Shown: positions 25,948 to 34,591, counted from the first letter of the stretch. The stretch: DNA of 64,000 bases from Pseudomonas sp. BGI-2 (GCF_004310295.1 NZ_SISB01000029.1:1-64000); one strand, 5' to 3'. The notes: a model not told the origin generated them from the letters alone. Program-made: numbers and translations.

Positions 25948-26014
25948 CCCAGTTTTTTCATCACTCCCATCGACATATTTCCTAATTTTCCTATTCCCGG
26001 CCCTGGTCCAACAT
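25948..26014 (+). promoter_or_regulatory. Promoter/operator block 2 (shared with 22750-22817)
   Basis: CCCAGTTTTTTCAT, ATATTT, ATTTTCCT and CGGCCCTGGTCCAACATC follow in the same order and spacing as block 1. It lies about 130 bp before the substrate-binding protein gene and starts a second transcription unit co-controlled with the aldehyde dehydrogenase/aminotransferase genes. Confidence 0.65.
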
Positions 26015-26141
26015 CGACCTCGCCAGTCAGCCAAACGCTGACCACCGAAAGGTCCATCAGAGACCTCAGGTTGCTTCTGCTCCAAGGCCACTGGCCGTAC
26101 TGCCCATGACAAAACTAAATCAACAGCTTTGGGAGTGCTCC

Positions 26142-27128
26142 ATGATCAAGTCCTTGCTTACCCGCGTCGCTCATCCACTGGCGGTCACCGCCATCGCCGC
26201 CACGGTCGCTACCAGCGCCCAGGCCGGCACCCTGTCCATCGGCCACACCACGTGGGTCGGATATGGCACGCTCTACCTGGCCCGGGATCTGGGCTACTTC
26301 AAGGAAAACGGTTTGACCGTCGAATTGCCTGTCGTCGAAGAGGCTTCGATGTACATGGCTGCGCAAGCCTCGGGAGAGTTATCGGGCTCGGCGTCGACAA
26401 TCGACGAAGTGCTCAAGTACCGCCCGCAATTCTGTTTCAAGGCGGTGGCTGCACTCGATGACAGCCACGGTGGCGACGGCGTGCTGGTGGGCAAGGAGGT
26501 CAAAAGTCTGCAGGAGCTGAAGGGCAAAGCCGTGGCGGTGAACGAAGGTTCGACCTCGCAGTTCTGGCTGTCGTACTTGCTGAAAAAACACGGCATGAAA
26601 ATGAGCGACATCACCGTGCAGAACATGACCGCCGACGATGCCGCCACCGCGTTCATCGCCGGTCGCGTGCCGGCCGCTGTGACCTGGGAACCGCATCTGT
26701 CGATGGTTCGCAACAAGCAGCAAGGCAAAGTGCTGATCGACAGCAGCAGCACACCGGGGGTGATTGTCGACGTGGTTGCGCTCAACTGCACGGTCATCGA
26801 GAAGCAGCCGGAAGACGTCAAGGCATTGGTCGCCGGTCTCTACAAAGCGGTGCAGTACACCAAGGACCATCCGGAAGAGGCCTACAAAATCATGGCCAAA
26901 GGCGTTGGCGGGTACCTCGCCGATCCGAAGGAACTGGCCGCTGCCGCGCAAGGCGTGCGCTTCTACGATCAGGCCATGAGCGAAAAGCTCTTCGGTTCGC
27001 CGGGTAAACCGGGTGACAGCGAGCCGCTGATCAAACTGGCCAACGAGACCGCCAGTGAATTGCAGGGCAAACCCTACAACGTCAGCAATGACGACTTGAT
27101 CGACAACCGCTTCGTCAGCCCGCTCTAG
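26142..27128 (+). CDS. ABC transporter substrate-binding protein (NMT1/TauA/SsuA type)
   Basis: A 328-residue periplasmic binding protein. The signal peptide ends near TSAQA-GTLSIG (residue 28). The mature protein begins GTLSIGHTTWVGYGTLYLARDLGYFKENGLTVEL, the NMT1-like pattern also seen in taurine, sulfonate and nitrate binding proteins, with AGRVPAAVTWEPHLSM in the second lobe. ATG 26142 has GGGAG 7 bases upstream. It is the first gene of an operon with permease and ATPase and is preceded by promoter block 2. Together with the transaminase and ALDH it probably imports an amine or omega-amino acid; taurine- or hypotaurine-like compounds are possible, but there is no sulfonate-cleaving gene nearby. 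Confidence 0.9.
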   Translation: MIKSLLTRVAHPLAVTAIAATVATSAQAGTLSIGHTTWVGYGTLYLARDLGYFKENGLTVELPVVEEASMYMAAQASGELSGSASTIDEVLKYRPQFCFKAVAALDDSHGGDGVLVGKEVKSLQELKGKAVAVNEGSTSQFWLSYLLKKHGMKMSDITVQNMTADDAATAFIAGRVPAAVTWEPHLSMVRNKQQGKVLIDSSSTPGVIVDVVALNCTVIEKQPEDVKALVAGLYKAVQYTKDHPEEAYKIMAKGVGGYLADPKELAAAAQGVRFYDQAMSEKLFGSPGKPGDSEPLIKLANETASELQGKPYNVSNDDLIDNRFVSPL

Positions 27129-27137
27129 GAGGTTTGC

Positions 27138-27941
27138 ATGTTCAAGCGCAATTCATGGCTGAGCCGCTGCATCACGCCAAAGACCGGCCTGCCGGTTTCG
27201 GTGATTTGGAGCGCGAGCGGTCTGGCCTGGGTGTTATTGATCGGCCTGTGGGCCGGATTGTCTTACGGCGGCGTGGTGCCGGGCATGTTCTTGCCGACAC
27301 CGGGCGCGGTGGTCGAGGCCGCCGTGCGCCTGAGCCGCGACGGCACACTCGGTTTGCACGTGTGGGCCAGCCTCGAAGTGGTGATGGTCGGTTTCATCGT
27401 CTCGTCGCTGGTGGCGGTGCCGCTGGGGTTGCTGATGGGCAGCTTTCGCATCGTCCAGGCGTTCCTTGAGCCGATGGTGAATTTCATCCGCTACCTGCCG
27501 GTCACTTCGTTCGTGCCATTGTTCATTCTGTGGATCGGCATCGGTCTGGAGCAGCGAGTGTCGGTGATTGTCTTCGGCGTGTTTTTTCAGCAATTGGTGA
27601 TGATTGCGGACGTGTCCAAAGGCATCTCCAAGGACCTGATCAACGCGTCCTACACCCTGGGTTCGACCCGCCGCGATGCGGTGCTGCATGTGATCGCCCC
27701 GGCGTCGTTACCGGGTGTGCTCGACACGCTGCGCGTGACCATGGGCTGGGCATGGACGTACCTCGTAGTCGCCGAGCTGGTCGCCGCATCCAGCGGCCTG
27801 GGTTACTTGAGCCTTAAAGCCATGCGCGGCTTTCAAGTGGATGTGATTTTCCTGGCAATCGCGATCATCGGCCTGCTGGGCCTGGTCACCGATCAACTGT
27901 TCCGTTTCCTACGTCTGAGGATCGCCGCATGGGCTCAGTAA
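27138..27941 (+). CDS. ABC transporter permease (TauC/SsuC type)
   Basis: A 267-residue inner-membrane protein with about six transmembrane helices. The binding-protein-dependent transport signature sits around LINASYTLGSTRRDAVLHVIAPASLPGVLDTLRVTMGWAW, the coupling loop that contacts the ATPase. A good AGGAGGT site lies 6 bases before ATG 27138. The 3' end overlaps the ATPase start by 13 bp, implying translational coupling. Confidence 0.92.
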   Translation: MFKRNSWLSRCITPKTGLPVSVIWSASGLAWVLLIGLWAGLSYGGVVPGMFLPTPGAVVEAAVRLSRDGTLGLHVWASLEVVMVGFIVSSLVAVPLGLLMGSFRIVQAFLEPMVNFIRYLPVTSFVPLFILWIGIGLEQRVSVIVFGVFFQQLVMIADVSKGISKDLINASYTLGSTRRDAVLHVIAPASLPGVLDTLRVTMGWAWTYLVVAELVAASSGLGYLSLKAMRGFQVDVIFLAIAIIGLLGLVTDQLFRFLRLRIAAWAQ

Positions 27942-28765
27942 GCGCCGTCACCCCGCGTTTCGTCACACCCACGGCCGCCCCGGTGCAGGCCGCGCCACGG
28001 CTGCAAGTGGACAAGGTCAGCCTGCGCTATCAGAAACCTGACGGCGGCATGTTCACAGCGCTGGAGCAGGTGACGTTCGAAGTGCCGGATCAACAATTCG
28101 CCGTGCTGGTCGGGCCTTCGGGCTGCGGCAAGTCGAGTCTGCTGTATCTCACGGCCGGCCTGAATGAGCCCACGGAAGGCGAAATCTACGTCGGCGGCCA
28201 ACAAGTGCAAGGACCGGGCGCGGATCGCGGCATGGTGTTCCAGAGCTATACGCTGTTCCCCTGGCTGACCGTGCGCCAGAACGTTGAGTTCGGCCTCAAG
28301 CGGCGTGGCATGGCGGCTCCACAGCGCAAGGAAATCGTCGATTACTACGTCAATGAAGTGGGCCTCACCGGGTTCGCCGACAACTACGCCAAGCAGCTGT
28401 CCGGCGGCATGATGCAACGCGTCGCCATTGCTCGGGCGCTGGCCAACGACCCGCAGATCTTGCTGATGGACGAGCCCTTCGGTGCACTCGACAGCCAGAC
28501 GCGCCTGCAAATGCAGCAGCTGTTGTTGCGGGTCTGGGGCAACAGCAAGAAGACTGTGTTGTTCGTGACCCACGATATCGACGAGGCGATTCTGTTGGGG
28601 GATCGGGTTTACGTGATGGGCGCCAGGCCTGGGCGGATCAAGCAGATTCTGGATGTGCCGATCGAACGCCCACGAACCCTGGACATGGTCATGGAGCGAT
28701 CGTTCATCGACATGAAACGCAGGATTTTCGGGTTACTGCATGATGAGTTGGAAGAGGCGCATTGA
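27929..28765 (+). CDS. ABC transporter ATP-binding protein (TauB/SsuB type)
   Basis: A 278-residue ATPase. Walker A GPSGCGKSS, Q-loop FQSYTLFPWLTV, ABC signature LSGGMMQRVAIARAL, Walker B ILLMDEPFGALD and switch His FVTHDIDEAILL are all present. The N-terminal 25 residues before the domain are Ala/Pro-rich. It powers uptake through the preceding permease. Followed directly by a REP pair. Confidence 0.93.
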   Translation: MGSVSAVTPRFVTPTAAPVQAAPRLQVDKVSLRYQKPDGGMFTALEQVTFEVPDQQFAVLVGPSGCGKSSLLYLTAGLNEPTEGEIYVGGQQVQGPGADRGMVFQSYTLFPWLTVRQNVEFGLKRRGMAAPQRKEIVDYYVNEVGLTGFADNYAKQLSGGMMQRVAIARALANDPQILLMDEPFGALDSQTRLQMQQLLLRVWGNSKKTVLFVTHDIDEAILLGDRVYVMGARPGRIKQILDVPIERPRTLDMVMERSFIDMKRRIFGLLHDELEEAH

Positions 28766-28770
28766 GATCC

Positions 28771-28863
28771 CTGTGGGAGCGGGCTTGCTCGCGAAAGCGG
28801 TGGGTCAGTCGACATCAATGTTGAATGATAAATCGCCTTCGCGAGCAAGCCCGCTCCCACAGG
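28771..28863. repeat. REP pair (inverted)
   Basis: CTGTGGGAGCGGGCTTGCTC at 28771 and its complement ending at 28863 form a convergent pair between the ATPase gene and the minus-strand phosphatase gene. Confidence 0.88.
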
Positions 28864-28873
28864 TTGTGCATCA

Positions 28874-29950
28874 TCAGTTGGCGGGCAAAAGGAACCGCGC
28901 AATCACCGGCAAATGATCGGAGATCCGCAAGGTATCGTCCTGCCTCACCATGGCCTCGACCCGTTTGATCCGCGGGCTGTAGAAGAGGTAATCAACCGTC
29001 CGGTCCGGGCCGTTCAAGCCCGGATCATTCGGGTAGTGGGTCAGCCACCGTGACCGATCGACACCGCTGGCTTCGTTGTGGGTCGGGATCATCGGGTATT
29101 TATCCCACAGCACATGCAATGCGCTGTCGACGGAGTAGGGCGTGCGCTGTTCGTCGGGCAGGCGTCGATACTGGCCCAGCGGCAACAGGTTGAAGTCGCC
29201 ACCGATCAACCACGGGGTGCCACGGCTTTCAAACTTGTCGAGCACCTTGGTCACGGCGGTCACTTGGGCTTGCAGGGTCTCGTCGGGCTGGATGACGCGG
29301 TCCAGATGGGTATTGAGCACGGCGATCTGCCCACCGTCACTCAACGGCAGGTAAGTCACCAGCAAAGCGTTTTTCGGTTTGAACTGACGGCTGATGAGGT
29401 TGGCCGACGCGACCGGCAGTTGCAGGCGTTCGGCGTGTTCGATCTGGAAACGGCTGAGGGTGGCCAGTTGCCGGCCGACGCTGCCGAGGATGTGCGGCAG
29501 CGGCACGAAATCGGCTTTCCAGTCGAAGGCGTGAGCGCTGCACGGATAAAGGTCGGCGACCCGTTCCTGGAGCAACTTGAACTGGTTCTGGTAATCGCTG
29601 GCCTTGGCGCCGTCATCCAGTTCCTGCAACAACACAATGTCCGGTTGCTCGTCGCGAATCACCCGCGCCACTTCATCGAGGCTGAAGGCCATGTCTTCGG
29701 GGGTGGGGCTGTCGTCGTCGCCTTCGGCCTGGTCATTCCAGAACACGTAGCGTTTACCCGCCAGGTACTGAACGTTCCAGGTCATCACTTTCAACGCCTG
29801 GCCGGGTACCAGTGTGGGCGCCTGAGTGCTGCAACTGACCGGTAATGCTTCCTCGGCTTCGGGACGCCAGGTCAGGTTGTAGATCAGCAAGGCAATCAGG
29901 CCTGCCGCGATCAGCAGGCCCAGCAGGGTGTAGCGCAGTAGACGGGTCAT
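28874..29950 (-). CDS. Membrane-anchored endonuclease/exonuclease/phosphatase-family protein
   Basis: A 358-residue protein. One N-terminal transmembrane helix (LLGLLIAAGLIALLIYNL) should anchor it with the domain in the periplasm. EEP motifs: MTWNVQYL (metal-binding Asn), IVLLQELDDG (Glu), LNTHLDRV (His) and LIGGDFNLLP (Asp/Asn), ending with SDHLPVIARF (catalytic Asp-His). This superfamily cleaves phosphodiester bonds in nucleic acids, lipids or inositol phosphates; the substrate here is unknown. ATG 29950 chosen over an upstream start because the signal-anchor begins there. Confidence 0.85.
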   Translation of the reverse strand: MTRLLRYTLLGLLIAAGLIALLIYNLTWRPEAEEALPVSCSTQAPTLVPGQALKVMTWNVQYLAGKRYVFWNDQAEGDDDSPTPEDMAFSLDEVARVIRDEQPDIVLLQELDDGAKASDYQNQFKLLQERVADLYPCSAHAFDWKADFVPLPHILGSVGRQLATLSRFQIEHAERLQLPVASANLISRQFKPKNALLVTYLPLSDGGQIAVLNTHLDRVIQPDETLQAQVTAVTKVLDKFESRGTPWLIGGDFNLLPLGQYRRLPDEQRTPYSVDSALHVLWDKYPMIPTHNEASGVDRSRWLTHYPNDPGLNGPDRTVDYLFYSPRIKRVEAMVRQDDTLRISDHLPVIARFLLPAN

Positions 29951-30017
29951 GGCTCGGCTTATAGCGTTACAAAAGATGAGCCTGAGCATAACCGAGCGTC
30001 GGGCTTAAGCCCATGGG

Positions 30018-30692
30018 TCATAGTGGGCCATCAATTTTTTCAGGCACATCGCAGATCAGCATGAACAACCGGAACAACACCACGCTGGTGAACAGTTGCA
30101 AAAAGCTGTGCGCGCTGTCGATCAGCAGCGAAATCGCCGGATTCTGCGGCTCCGGGTAAATCGCGAGGGTCGCGCCCTTGAGTACCCATAGCGGCCCCAT
30201 CACGCACAGGATGCACACCAGGATGCGCAGGAAATGGCCGCGGGTCAGGCGCAGGCTTTCCTTCATCGCCGCCAGCGGGGCCAGGCCGCGCAGCACCAGC
30301 AAGTACTCCCCGAATGCCAGGGTCACCATCAGCCAGATGCCCGGCAGGAAGTACAGCGACAACCCGATCAGGATCAGCAAGGTGTTGAGGGCTGTGAGCA
30401 GGGCGAAGCGCGGCCACAGGTAGGCCGACCTGGACAACAATTCGCGGTTGCTCGGCGATTCGCCACGGCTGCGGGCATCGAGAAACAGGATCAATGCGGC
30501 GGTGTACAGCGGATAAACCAACAAGCCGACCATCACGCTGATACCGGGGAAACTGTCCGGCTCGGTGGAGCGATCGACGACTTGTTGCAGTAGCGCTTCG
30601 AAGATCACCAGCGGCAGGCACAGCCGCACAATCTGGCCCAGATTGCGTTTGAAGAAATACAGAGAGTCACGCAGTACATCTAACGAATTCAT
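30018..30692 (-). CDS. YciC-like multispanning membrane protein
   Basis: A 224-residue integral membrane protein beginning MNSLDVLRDSLYFFKRNLGQI, the usual start of the YciC/UPF0259 group. It has five or six hydrophobic helices and the conserved ESLRLTRGHFLRILV segment before the last two. The role is unknown; it is assumed to sit in the inner membrane. ATG 30692 chosen because the longer frame to 30797 adds a basic non-membrane leader not seen in this family. Confidence 0.8.
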   Translation of the reverse strand: MNSLDVLRDSLYFFKRNLGQIVRLCLPLVIFEALLQQVVDRSTEPDSFPGISVMVGLLVYPLYTAALILFLDARSRGESPSNRELLSRSAYLWPRFALLTALNTLLILIGLSLYFLPGIWLMVTLAFGEYLLVLRGLAPLAAMKESLRLTRGHFLRILVCILCVMGPLWVLKGATLAIYPEPQNPAISLLIDSAHSFLQLFTSVVLFRLFMLICDVPEKIDGPL

Positions 30693-30870
30693 CAGTCGAT
30701 ATCGCAGGTTGAAAGCAGTGGCCCACTTTAACCGATGAAGCCCTTTGGGGCGCAAACGTAAACGTTCGGTAAAGACCATTGAAACATCCTGCATCAACCT
30801 CCATTAGGGAGGTGTACCTCATCCACAGTGGAGGAGGACGACGATATTCCCGGCAATCTACGAGGTCGCC

Positions 30871-31617
30871 ATGAACAGCGAAGAACAAACCCTGATCGAT
30901 GGACTGTTTTCCCGGCTGCAACAGGCCGAAACGGATTCAGCCCCACGCGACGCCCAGGCTGAGGCGCGGATCAAGGAACACCTGACTCGCCAACCTGCGG
31001 CAGGCTATTTCATGGCCCAGGCGATTCTGGTGCAAGAAGCCGCCATCAAAAGCCTCGACGAACAGAACAAGCAACTCGCCCAGCAAGTGCAGCAATTGCA
31101 GGCCGAACTGCAATCGGCCAAGACTCAGGCGCCCGCCAGTGGTGGCTTTTTATCGAGCATCTTCGGTGGCGGTTCCCGTGATCCACAACCAGCACCCACG
31201 CAAAGCGCGCCGCCCTCCAGTGGCGGATGGCGTGAGCCGGGGCGGCTGTCGTTCAATTCGCAGCCACCACAGCAAAATTTCGGTGCAGCGCCGCCTCAGC
31301 AGAACTACGCGCCGCAACAACCTGTTGGCAACGGCTTCCTCGGCGGTGCGCTGAAAACGGCGGCTGGCGTGGCCGGTGGCGTGATGCTGGCGCAAGGCAT
31401 CAGCAGCCTGTTCCAACACAATCAGCAACCGGAAGTGGCGGAAGTCATCAAAGAAGAGCCAGCTCAGGTCAACGATCAGAGCGACAGCGGCAACGGCTGG
31501 GGCGATGACCAGCGCGTGGCGGACAACAACGCCAACGATCAGGGCGGCTTCACCGACGCCGACTATAGCGATGACAGTTCATCGTTCTTTGGCGGCGACG
31601 ACGACTCCTTCGTCTGA
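30871..31617 (+). CDS. DUF2076 family protein
   Basis: A 248-residue protein. The N-terminus MNSEEQTLIDGLFSRLQQAE starts a helical domain typical of DUF2076, followed by a coiled coil (EAAIKSLDEQNKQLAQQVQQLQAEL, about residues 55-85). A Gln/Pro/Ser-rich linker contains one hydrophobic Gly-rich segment (NGFLGGALKTAAGVAGGVMLAQGI). The C-terminus is very acidic (many Asp and Ser). Function is unknown; family members are proposed envelope or stress proteins. It is divergent from the YciC-like gene. Confidence 0.85.
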   Translation: MNSEEQTLIDGLFSRLQQAETDSAPRDAQAEARIKEHLTRQPAAGYFMAQAILVQEAAIKSLDEQNKQLAQQVQQLQAELQSAKTQAPASGGFLSSIFGGGSRDPQPAPTQSAPPSSGGWREPGRLSFNSQPPQQNFGAAPPQQNYAPQQPVGNGFLGGALKTAAGVAGGVMLAQGISSLFQHNQQPEVAEVIKEEPAQVNDQSDSGNGWGDDQRVADNNANDQGGFTDADYSDDSSSFFGGDDDSFV

Positions 31618-31626
31618 TTCACCGAT

Positions 31627-31649
31627 GGCGAGGGACTTGCTCCCTCGCC
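31627..31649. terminator. Hairpin after the DUF2076 gene
   Basis: GGCGAGGGA (31627-31635) pairs perfectly with TCCCTCGCC (31641-31649) over a 5-base loop. There is no T run, so it may end transcription weakly or be a small REP-like repeat. Confidence 0.5.
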
Positions 31650-31757
31650 GCATGGCCGATTATTCGCGGAACAATCCTTCAGGCTGGCATACTGGGCCAC
31701 TTTTCGGGCCTGGTGCCTGACCCAGCTTGCGCGCGACAGCGCCAAAGAGGATGCACG

Positions 31758-32237
31758 GTGAAAAAAATCGCGGTGTTCGCCGATGTCCAGAACCTCTATT
31801 ACACCGTGCGTCAGGCCTATGGTTGTCACTTCAACTACGCCGCGCTGTGGGCTGATATCAGCAAACAGGGCGAGATCGTCGAGGCTTATGCCTACGCGAT
31901 CGATCGCGGCGACAGCAAGCAGCAGCAATTCCAGCAGATCCTGCGCAACCTCGGCTTCATCGTGAAGCTCAAACCCTACATCCAGCGCAGCGACGGCTCG
32001 GCCAAGGGCGACTGGGACGTGGGCATCACCCTCGATATCATGGACGCCGCCGATCATGTCGACGAAGTGGTGCTGGCCTCCGGCGACGGAGACTTCGACA
32101 TGCTGCTGGAGCGCATCATCACCAAGCACGGCGTGCAAGCCGTGGCCTACGGCGTGCCGGGCCTGACGGCCAACTCGCTGATTCGCGCGGCCAGCCGCTA
32201 CGTGCCGATCGAAGGCGCGTTGCTGCTCAAGAATTGA
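31758..32237 (+). CDS. LabA-like NYN-domain ribonuclease
   Basis: A 159-residue NYN (PIN-like) protein. Conserved acidic residues are in FADVQNLYY near the N-terminus, KGDWDVGITLDIM in the middle and LASGDGDFDML, the LabA/DUF88 signature. It would be a Mg2+-dependent RNase acting in the cytoplasm. Start GTG 31758 has AGAGG 8 bases upstream. Its stop is 22 bp before a DEDDh exonuclease gene, so the two nucleases are likely co-expressed. Confidence 0.88.
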   Translation: MKKIAVFADVQNLYYTVRQAYGCHFNYAALWADISKQGEIVEAYAYAIDRGDSKQQQFQQILRNLGFIVKLKPYIQRSDGSAKGDWDVGITLDIMDAADHVDEVVLASGDGDFDMLLERIITKHGVQAVAYGVPGLTANSLIRAASRYVPIEGALLLKN

Positions 32238-32259
32238 TTTTTACGGAGTTGAAACAGGT

Positions 32260-32871
32260 TTGGAACGCATAGCAGTCATCGACTTTGAAACCACCGGGAT
32301 CTCCCCGAACAGCAGTTGCCGGGCCACAGAAATTGCCGTGGTGATCCTTGAACAGGGGCGCATCGTCGAGCGTTACCAGAGTTTGATGAACGCCGGCGTG
32401 CGCGTCCCGGCCTTCATCGAACAACTCACCGGCATCAGCAACGCCATGCTGCGCACCGCGCCATCGGCCGAGCAGGTGATGAACGAAGTCAACGAATTCG
32501 TCGGCATCACGCCGCTGCTGGCGCACAACGCCGCGTTCGACCAGAAGTTCTGGGACTTCGAACTCAGCCGCATCAAACGCACCCGCTTGCAGAACTTCGC
32601 CTGCTCGCTGCTGCTCGCCCGCCGCCTGATGCCCGCCGCGCCGAACCACAAGCTCGGCACCCTCACCACTTTCGCCAGGCTGCCCAACACCGGCAAGGCT
32701 CACCGGGCCATGGCTGATGCCGAGATGGCGGCCAACCTGACGGCGCATCTGGCGCAGGAGTTGCGGCAGAAGCATGGGTTGCGCGAGTTGTCGCACGATC
32801 TGCTGGTCAGCCTGCAGAAAGTGCCGGCGGCGAAGATCAATGAGCATCTCAAGCGTCATCGCGGGTTCTAG
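32260..32871 (+). CDS. DnaQ-like DEDDh 3'-5' exonuclease
   Basis: A 203-residue exonuclease. ExoI motif VIDFETTG (Asp, Glu), ExoII LLAHNAAFDQKFW (Asp) and ExoIII HRAMADAEMAANL (His, Asp) form the complete DEDDh site. It resembles the epsilon-type proofreading subunit fold but lacks the extension that binds polymerase, so a repair or RNA-trimming role is more likely. The start appears to be TTG 32260 with AACAGG upstream; no ATG is available before the first motif. Confidence 0.86.
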   Translation: MERIAVIDFETTGISPNSSCRATEIAVVILEQGRIVERYQSLMNAGVRVPAFIEQLTGISNAMLRTAPSAEQVMNEVNEFVGITPLLAHNAAFDQKFWDFELSRIKRTRLQNFACSLLLARRLMPAAPNHKLGTLTTFARLPNTGKAHRAMADAEMAANLTAHLAQELRQKHGLRELSHDLLVSLQKVPAAKINEHLKRHRGF

Positions 32872-32896
32872 GATTTGTGGTGTTCTGGCGGGCCTC

Positions 32897-32980
32897 TTCG
32901 CGGGCAAGCCTCGCTCCTACAGTTTTTGCAGTGTTCATTCGGCCGGCGTAAACCCTGTAGGAGCGAGGCTTGCCCGCGAA
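32897..32980. repeat. REP pair (inverted, CGAGGCTTGCCCGCG type)
   Basis: TTCGCGGGCAAGCCTCGCTC at 32897 and its complement ending at 32980 flank about 30 bp. This is the second REP subtype of the window, with GAGGCTTGCCCGC in place of GCGGGCTTGCTCGC. Confidence 0.87.
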
Positions 32981-32996
32981 GGCGTCATCCGCATCG

Positions 32997-33431
32997 CTAC
33001 TTACCATTACCTTCCAATTGCCCCAACGGCACGCGCTTCTCGATGGCGCTCGACAGCACAATCGACGTCTTGCTGAATCCGAACTTGGCGATGCGATTGA
33101 TCAACTCTTCCAGCTCCGGCATCGACCCCACCGCCGCTTGCATGATCACGCACGGATCACCCGTCACCCGGTGGCACTCGGTCAGTTGTGGGATTTTGAT
33201 CAGGTCGTCGTAGGCCTTCTGGTTGCCGTGCTGGTTCAGGCGCAGTTCGATCACGCACTGGATCGGCAACCCAAGCTTGGCCATATCGACTTTCGCCTGG
33301 TAACCGGTAATCACCCCGCAGGCTTCGAGTTTGGCCACGCGCTCGGCCACGGCCGGGGCGGACAGGTTGACCTTGCGCGCCAGGTCGGCGTAGGACGCAC
33401 GACCGTTTTCCAGCAGGGCGCTGAGGAGCAT
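32997..33431 (-). CDS. Lrp/AsnC-family transcriptional regulator
   Basis: A protein of 144 or more residues: N-terminal HTH (LLSALLENGRASYADLARKVNLSAPAVAERVAKLEACGVI) and C-terminal RAM/AsnC ligand domain (VDMAKLGLPIQCVIELRLN, CHRVTGDPCVIM). The annotated ATG at 33431 cuts into the first helix. In-frame codons upstream read IDKYDR, which fits the usual start of this family, and the only candidate initiator is ATT at 33447-33449 with CAGGA 8 bases upstream. So the true product may be 150 residues with a rare ATT start. It is divergent from the EamA exporter gene, which it may control. Confidence 0.85.
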   Translation of the reverse strand: MLLSALLENGRASYADLARKVNLSAPAVAERVAKLEACGVITGYQAKVDMAKLGLPIQCVIELRLNQHGNQKAYDDLIKIPQLTECHRVTGDPCVIMQAAVGSMPELEELINRIAKFGFSKTSIVLSSAIEKRVPLGQLEGNGK

Positions 33432-33612
33432 GCGGTCGTATTTATCAATCGTGGTAATCCTGAAAAATGACTGGCTTTCGAAAGCACGGGTTATAACGGC
33501 AATCTCCGTGTTTTGAAAAGTGTACCGGCGCTATAAACAGGTTTTGTAACTTATTTTACGCCGCTGGCCTTTCTAGAATAGCTGTTCACATTGTCCCGTC
33601 ATCGAGTTGCCC

Positions 33613-34539
33613 ATGCCTGGCTTACGTCGTTTTCCCTTACCGTTGATCGCTGCCTTTTTCGCGTTGTACGTGATTTGGGGTTCGACCTACCTGGTGATTC
33701 GCATCGGCGTGGAGTACTGGCCGCCGTTGCTGCTCGCCGGTATTCGTTTCGTGATCGCCGGGACCTTGATGTACGCCTTCCTGCGCTGGCGCGGGGCGCC
33801 GGCCCCGACCTGGGCGCAGTGGAAGGCCGCCGGGATCATCGGGATCTTGCTGCTGACCTGCGGTAACGGTGCGGTCAGTGTCGCCGAGCACACGGGTGTC
33901 GCTTCCGGCGTTGCCGCGCTGGCGGTGGCGACAGTGCCGCTGTTTACCTTGCTCTGCGGCTATTTCTGGGGCGCGCGTAATACCCGTCTCGAATGGGCTG
34001 GGATTGTGCTCGGGCTGATCGGCATTGCCATGCTCAACCTCGGCTCCAACTTGCAATCGAGCCCGCTGGGCGCCGCTTTGCTGATATCCGCGGCAGCTTC
34101 CTGGGCCTTCGGTTCAGTCTGGAGCAAACACTTGCCGTTGCCCCAGGGCGCGATGGCCAGTGCCGTGCAAATGCTGGTGGGCGGCGTGGCGTTGTTGATC
34201 GGCAGCGCCGTGAGTGGTGAGCATCTGGAAAGCATGCCGCCGATTGAAGGCTGGGCAGCCTTGGCCTACCTGACTGTCTTCGGTTCGATCATCGCCTTCA
34301 ACGCCTACATGTACCTGTTGAAAAACGTGCGTCCAGCGGCGGCGACCAGTTATGCCTACGTCAACCCGGCGGTCGCGGTGTTGCTGGGGATTGTGTTTGT
34401 CGGCGAGACCATCGGGATCGAAGAAGGGTTGGCGATGTTGGTGATCATCAGTGCAGTGGTGTTGATCGGGTTGCCGCAATGGCGACGGGCGCCGGTTCGA
34501 CCGGCTGCCGTGGTGCAGACAGAATCGAGCGTGAATTAG
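33613..34539 (+). CDS. EamA/DMT-family exporter (YedA-like)
   Basis: A 308-residue inner-membrane protein with ten predicted transmembrane helices in two EamA repeats. The YVIWGSTYLVIRIGVEYWPPLLLAGIRF start is typical of YedA-like drug/metabolite transporters; the second repeat includes GSIIAFNAYMYLLKNVRPAAATSYAYVNPAVAVLLG. Probably exports amino acids or amphipathic metabolites. It is divergent from the Lrp-type gene, a common arrangement for amino-acid exporters. ATG 33613 chosen; TTG 33607 is also in frame. Confidence 0.88.
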   Translation: MPGLRRFPLPLIAAFFALYVIWGSTYLVIRIGVEYWPPLLLAGIRFVIAGTLMYAFLRWRGAPAPTWAQWKAAGIIGILLLTCGNGAVSVAEHTGVASGVAALAVATVPLFTLLCGYFWGARNTRLEWAGIVLGLIGIAMLNLGSNLQSSPLGAALLISAAASWAFGSVWSKHLPLPQGAMASAVQMLVGGVALLIGSAVSGEHLESMPPIEGWAALAYLTVFGSIIAFNAYMYLLKNVRPAAATSYAYVNPAVAVLLGIVFVGETIGIEEGLAMLVIISAVVLIGLPQWRRAPVRPAAVVQTESSVN

Positions 34540-34591
34540 GGTAAACTGCGCGCCATTGCACACCCGCGCTGAATTTTCCTACGGTAATCCC

